DNA from: Granulicella aggregans
GTDB taxonomy: Bacteria > Acidobacteriota > Terriglobia > Terriglobales > Acidobacteriaceae
NCBI RefSeq assembly: GCF_014203275.1
Contig: NZ_JACHIP010000003.1
Coordinates: 496,001-560,000, forward strand
Reading direction: 5' to 3'
DNA length: 64,000 nt
Each line of letters begins with the position of its first letter. Within the stretch, counting starts at the first letter, position 1. The notes beneath the pieces were generated by a model that saw only the letters and a list, made by a program, of their open reading frames with translations, made no database searches and was not told where the DNA came from. Position numbers and translations under genes: made by a program. Below are positions 60,561-64,000 of the stretch, one piece after another.

Positions 60561-62950
60561 CAGCCGAACCAGTTCCAAAGTGTCTGCCAAATCCACAAAG
60601 CGGGGCGGCGGAGCAGGACATATCCCGCGGGCCGATAGCCGATGGAGATCTTTGCGCGGCCGGTCATGCCGGCGCGCAGCGTTGCGTCTTCGTTGGCGAG
60701 GGAGACGCGCGCTGTGAAGGTGCGTTCGCCGTCGCCTGCGGTGGCCTGGGGGCTGACGATGGAGACGCTGCCGTGCCAGGAGCGCTGCGGATAGCTGTCG
60801 AGCTTGATCGCGACAGTTTGTCCCGGGCGCATGAGGGCGGCGTCGGCTTGTGGGATGGCTACGTTGACGACGGCCGAAGAGAGATCGAGGACTTGCGCGA
60901 AGGTCGCGCCCGCGTCGAGATGCTCGCCTGCAGTGTCCTGCAGAGACGGCGTGACGACGATGCCAGAGATGGGTGATCGAAGCTGGGCGTTGTCGATCTT
61001 GGCGCGGGCGCGATCGGCTTCGGCGCGAAGATATTCGGTCTGGGAGCGGTCCGCGCCGGCTTGCGCTGAGCCGTGGGACAGGTCGGACTGCATGCCCAGG
61101 AGGGCGGTGCGGTAGCGGCCTTCGGCGGAGGCGAGGTCGGTGCGCCATTGGAAGTCGTTCATCGCGCCGAGAATTTGCCCGGCTTCGACACGCTGACCTT
61201 CGCGGGCAAAGACTTCGGTGACGTTGCCTTCGATGGGTGTGGCGATTGAGACCAGGCGTTGGGGGGCGACGGTGGCTTCGCCGGTGAGGCGCATGGGAAG
61301 AGGGCAGAAGACGAGGAAGAGGACGGTGAGTGTGCCGCCTGCGATGAAGCCGATGCGGCGGCCCTTCGTGGTGCGAAGAAGAGCTTGCTTCCTCTGCATC
61401 AGCGGTTCGAGCAGGCTGATGAGTGGGACTTCACGATAGAGCAAAGCGTTGCGGATGGCGACTGTCGCCTGACCTGCGAGGATCTTGATCATCTCCGTGT
61501 GGGGGAGATCGAGGAACTCGGGGTCGAGTCCTTCATAGAGCAGAACGCCGACTCGGCCCTGGTCGTCGTTGAGCGGAAGAGCGTAGAGGGCACGGTAGCC
61601 GGTGGCTTCGAAGTGTTTGGCTACCGGCTCGGGGAGATCGGCTGCGGACTCTTCATTCGGCTGCTTCAGGTGGAGAGCTTCGGGCTGCGTGGAGAGCCAG
61701 CGCACAAGCTCAAGCAGGCCTTCGACCTGGACGTCACCCATCGGGATGCTGGTCATGCCGGAGATGGACTTCAGTTGGAGCTTGCCGCGGTTGTCCAGAG
61801 CGATGGAGCAGCGCTCGAAGGGAAGGACATTCTGTGGGCTGTTGACTATGATCTGAAGGAGACGTTCGAGGCGTAGGGTCGAGGTGATCTCGGAGCTGAC
61901 GTGGACGAGGGCTTCGAGGATCTCGAGCTTGCGCTCGGCGTGCATGAGATTGGCGTTTTTGAGGGCGCTCCCAACGGTTTCGGCGACTGAGCCGAAGAAG
62001 AATTCGTCATCTTCGTCGAAGGGTTCGCCATCATCGCGGTTGATCGCCTCGAGGACGCCGACCTCGGCTTCGTCCTGCATCAGCGGCACAAGCAGCGCGG
62101 TCCAGACCGGATATTCGTTACCGGAGCTGCGGGCGAGCAGACGCTCATCGTTGGGGTCGGTGATGAGTGTGGCGACGCCTTCCTCAGCCATCTGGCCCAC
62201 GTAGCCTTCGCTGGCGGATTGCGTCGCTCCTAGCTCGACTGTGGGGTCTTCGCCGGCGCTTGCCATCAGGGTGAGGTCGTCGCCGTTGAAGAGCCAGAGG
62301 TGGACGGCCTGGCAGTGAAGCATGGCGATGACCTTGCGCGGGATGAGGGGCATCAACGGGTCGAGATCGAGCGTGGCGTTGAGCGACTTTTCGAGATCGT
62401 ACAGCTGCGTCATGCGGTGTACGGAGTCGAGGAGGTCGGCTTGCTGGCCTTCGACTAGAGAAGCTTCGCGCAGTGCTGGTGCGCCTATCTCTGCGAGCGG
62501 CTGCAATGCTTCGAGGTCTTCGAGGGTCAGTTCCTTGGAGAAGGAGATGATTTCGATCGCTCCCATGAGAGCTCCGCCGAAGATCATCGGAAGATGTGCA
62601 GTCGATGTGACTGGGCGGGCGATGTTGAGGTGCTGATAGTGTTCGTGGGTGAGGTCGGAACCGGCGAGGATGAAGGCGTTTTCGGGGTCCTCGAGAAGAG
62701 CGGCGAGCGGCGCGACAGTTGACCAGTCGAGATCCTGCGTGAGGGAGATATCGCTGGTGCCCGCGGCCATTCGCCAGTCGGCGGTATCGGCTTCGGAGCT
62801 GAAGAGGTAGATGGCCGCAGCGGCGTCTCCGATAAGATCAGCGGCAGCCGTCGTCAGCAATCTTGCACGAGAGGCTACCGACGTGGCCGCAAATAAACGT
62901 GCGGCGACATCTATACTTTCGGTGACTGGCGTGGTGGTGACATCAGGCAT
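60557..62950 (-). CDS. Multi-GAF sensor fused to an HlyD-type adaptor
   Basis: A 797-residue protein. The first 500 residues contain three GAF-like domains (motifs such as VGQMAEEGVATLITDPND, EYPVWTALLVPLMQDEAEVGVLEAIN, YRALYALPLNDDQGRVGVLLYEG). A single membrane helix follows near 540 (IGFIAGGTLTVLFLVFCPLPM). The rest is an HlyD membrane-fusion part with lipoyl halves (IATPIEGNVTEVFAREGQRVEAGQILGAM and LRSPISGIVVTPSLQDTAGEHLDAG) and a coiled coil. A cytosolic sensor joined to an export adaptor is rare. ATG 62950 is used because the upstream frame overlaps the STAS gene. It leads the three-gene minus-strand operon and is divergent from the STAS gene. Confidence 0.85.
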   Translation of the reverse strand: MPDVTTTPVTESIDVAARLFAATSVASRARLLTTAAADLIGDAAAAIYLFSSEADTADWRMAAGTSDISLTQDLDWSTVAPLAALLEDPENAFILAGSDLTHEHYQHLNIARPVTSTAHLPMIFGGALMGAIEIISFSKELTLEDLEALQPLAEIGAPALREASLVEGQQADLLDSVHRMTQLYDLEKSLNATLDLDPLMPLIPRKVIAMLHCQAVHLWLFNGDDLTLMASAGEDPTVELGATQSASEGYVGQMAEEGVATLITDPNDERLLARSSGNEYPVWTALLVPLMQDEAEVGVLEAINRDDGEPFDEDDEFFFGSVAETVGSALKNANLMHAERKLEILEALVHVSSEITSTLRLERLLQIIVNSPQNVLPFERCSIALDNRGKLQLKSISGMTSIPMGDVQVEGLLELVRWLSTQPEALHLKQPNEESAADLPEPVAKHFEATGYRALYALPLNDDQGRVGVLLYEGLDPEFLDLPHTEMIKILAGQATVAIRNALLYREVPLISLLEPLMQRKQALLRTTKGRRIGFIAGGTLTVLFLVFCPLPMRLTGEATVAPQRLVSIATPIEGNVTEVFAREGQRVEAGQILGAMNDFQWRTDLASAEGRYRTALLGMQSDLSHGSAQAGADRSQTEYLRAEADRARAKIDNAQLRSPISGIVVTPSLQDTAGEHLDAGATFAQVLDLSSAVVNVAIPQADAALMRPGQTVAIKLDSYPQRSWHGSVSIVSPQATAGDGERTFTARVSLANEDATLRAGMTGRAKISIGYRPAGYVLLRRPALWIWQTLWNWFGW

Positions 62951-63070
62951 GGACTGGACTTGTACGTCTCCCTTGACGGCAGGTCCCAGCAAGATAGACT
63001 CTGAGCAGTCTTGTGGTTGTATCGAAGTTTCACAAATGTAGAACAATCTGTTGGAAAGGTAAACAACTCC

Positions 63071-63412
63071 TTGGATCTCGACGTTCTTCAAAGTGGCAAG
63101 ACCTGCACGATCCGCATCAAGGGCGCGCTGAAGATGGGCGAGCAGTTGGATAAGTTCGATGCCGCGGTGCGCGAAGCGTTCGCTACGGACCACCCTTTTC
63201 TGGTCCTGAATCTTGAGGCGATGCCGGTGATCGACTCGTCCGGGATTGGGTCGATCGTGAACGCGCTGCAGCAGTCGAAGAAGCTAGGCGGGGACACGAA
63301 GCTGGTGAGCCTGTCGCCGTTTGCGTATAAGACGTTCAAGATGGTGCACATTCTGAATCTGTTCAGCGTCTTCGATGCTGAGGCGGACGCGCTCGCGGCT
63401 TGTGTGGCTTGA
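63071..63412 (+). CDS. STAS-domain anti-anti-sigma factor
   Basis: A 113-residue STAS protein like SpoIIAA/RsbV, which binds an anti-sigma kinase in partner-switching. The motif VIDSSGIGSIVNALQ holds the phosphorylatable Ser (56 or 57). TTG 63071 is the probable start, behind GGAAAGG; the frame is open further upstream (63011) but that part lacks a site. It is divergent from the GAF-HlyD gene, with 120 bases between starts. No anti-sigma kinase gene is next to it. Confidence 0.85.
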   Translation: MDLDVLQSGKTCTIRIKGALKMGEQLDKFDAAVREAFATDHPFLVLNLEAMPVIDSSGIGSIVNALQQSKKLGGDTKLVSLSPFAYKTFKMVHILNLFSVFDAEADALAACVA

Positions 63413-63533
63413 GCAATTGTTTGCCTGCTCCAGTCGGTTCCCAATCGAGGAGCGGTGTGCGTATGATTGTCGCGGCAATGATTGAACTGAGCGGCAGACC
63501 ATACCAAGGGCGATTGGGAGCGGACACACATTT

Positions 63534-64000
63534 ATGGATAAGCGGCAGTTTCTTAAGGGCAGCGCGGCCCTTGCAGCGATGACGGCGGTTCGGGGTGGGT
63601 TGGCGCAGTCAGGAAGCGGAGGCCCGCGCGAGAATTGGGCAGGGACGTTTCACTACTCGACCGATAACGTTCTGCAGCCAGCCTCCGTAGCAGATGTTCA
63701 GAAGGCAATTACGAGCGTTGATAGCGTCAGGGCGCTGGGAACGCGGCATAGCTTCAACGGCATCGCGGACTCAAAGGTCGCGCAGATCAGCACGTTGGGC
63801 TTGCATGACTTCAAGCTAGATGCGGCTGCGAAGACGGTCACGGTTGGGGCCGGTATCAAGTATGGCGATCTCGCGGTGCAGCTGGATAAGGCTGGGTTCG
63901 CGCTGGCGAATATGGCTTCGCTGCCGCATATCTCTGTCGGTGGCTCGATTGCTACCGGGACGCATGGATCGGGTCTGCGGAATGGCGGGCTTGCTACATC
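63534..64000 (+). CDS. FAD-linked alditol/xylitol oxidase-like protein (partial)
   Basis: The first 155 residues of a flavoprotein cut by the window edge. A signal peptide of Tat-like type (MDKRQFLKGSAALAAM, with KR in place of RR) precedes NWAGTFHYSTDNVLQPASVADVQKAI, then RALGTRHSFNGIADS, whose His would hold FAD covalently in alditol oxidases. KYGDLAVQLDKAGFALANMASLPHISVGGSIATGTHGSG is the family's FAD-binding segment. Substrates of relatives are sugar alcohols or aldonolactones. Starts at ATG 63534. Confidence 0.85.
   Translation, partial: MDKRQFLKGSAALAAMTAVRGGLAQSGSGGPRENWAGTFHYSTDNVLQPASVADVQKAITSVDSVRALGTRHSFNGIADSKVAQISTLGLHDFKLDAAAKTVTVGAGIKYGDLAVQLDKAGFALANMASLPHISVGGSIATGTHGSGLRNGGLAT

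Overview
The window is GC-rich bacterial chromosome, almost fully coding. By inference from gene content and protein flavour it comes from a motile acidobacterium of the Terriglobia/Acidobacteriaceae type (Granulicella, Edaphobacter or Terriglobus relatives). Pointers are a Gram-negative flagellum with P- and L-ring genes together with bacillithiol genes (bshC, bshB1), a DUF6526 protein, an arabinan/arabinose locus, and clade-typical small proteins of unknown function. No rRNA or tRNA gene and no insertion sequence was recognised.

Layout. 0-1 kb: a TIGR04325-type methyltransferase. 1.3-9.3 kb: a flagellar operon flgF-flgG-flgA-flgH-flgI-flgJ-flgM-flgN-flgK-flgL with several 1-13 base overlaps. 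9.3-15.7 kb: small metabolic genes, then rpsO and pnp separated by a strong RNA hairpin, a DMT-like membrane protein and a cupin. 15.8-23.8 kb: polX, a cold-shock gene, a NUDIX hydrolase, bshC, an orphan double ABC permease, and an endonuclease IV gene (nfo) whose last codons are out of frame. A perfect parS-like palindrome lies at 23836-23853. 24.0-26.2 kb: a rhodanese gene and a retron, consisting of a 162-nt RNA bounded by 14-bp inverted repeats followed by a retron-type reverse transcriptase with a one-base frameshift. 26.2-31.6 kb: leuS, two membrane proteins, guaA. 31.7-35.1 kb: a POTRA protein, a decayed paralogue, and lacD. 35.2-44.7 kb: an ABC exporter, a polytopic membrane protein, an outer-membrane barrel, a giant GH13 protein and bshB1. 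44.9-48.8 kb: a lipoprotein, a homocysteine methyltransferase/MTHFR fusion, xseB. 49.2-55.3 kb: an arabinose locus (sugar-binding protein, LacI regulator, GH51 arabinofuranosidase, araA) with two matching LacI-type operators. 55.4-63.4 kb: a sigma-54 activator, a small protein made of repeated LAKSTN hexapeptides behind a sigma-54 promoter, and a convergent operon for a GAF-HlyD fusion, an HlyD-type adaptor and a PqqD-M50-HlyD membrane protease, then a STAS gene. The window ends inside an FAD-linked alditol-oxidase-like gene.

Two parts look like undescribed systems. First, the 55.4-63.2 kb set reads as a regulated peptide processing and export system. The repeat is conserved in amino acids while its codons vary, the promoter has exact -24/-12 spacing with palindromic upstream sites, and the M50 protein starts with a PqqD-like peptide-binding domain. 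Second, the retron at 24637-26168 has a recognisable a1/a2 RNA and a branch G, but no familiar effector beside it.

Three genes (nfo, the reverse transcriptase, and the POTRA paralogue at 33.1 kb) carry frameshifts. The first two are single-base events that could be assembly errors. The third also has a large deletion and is a real pseudogene.
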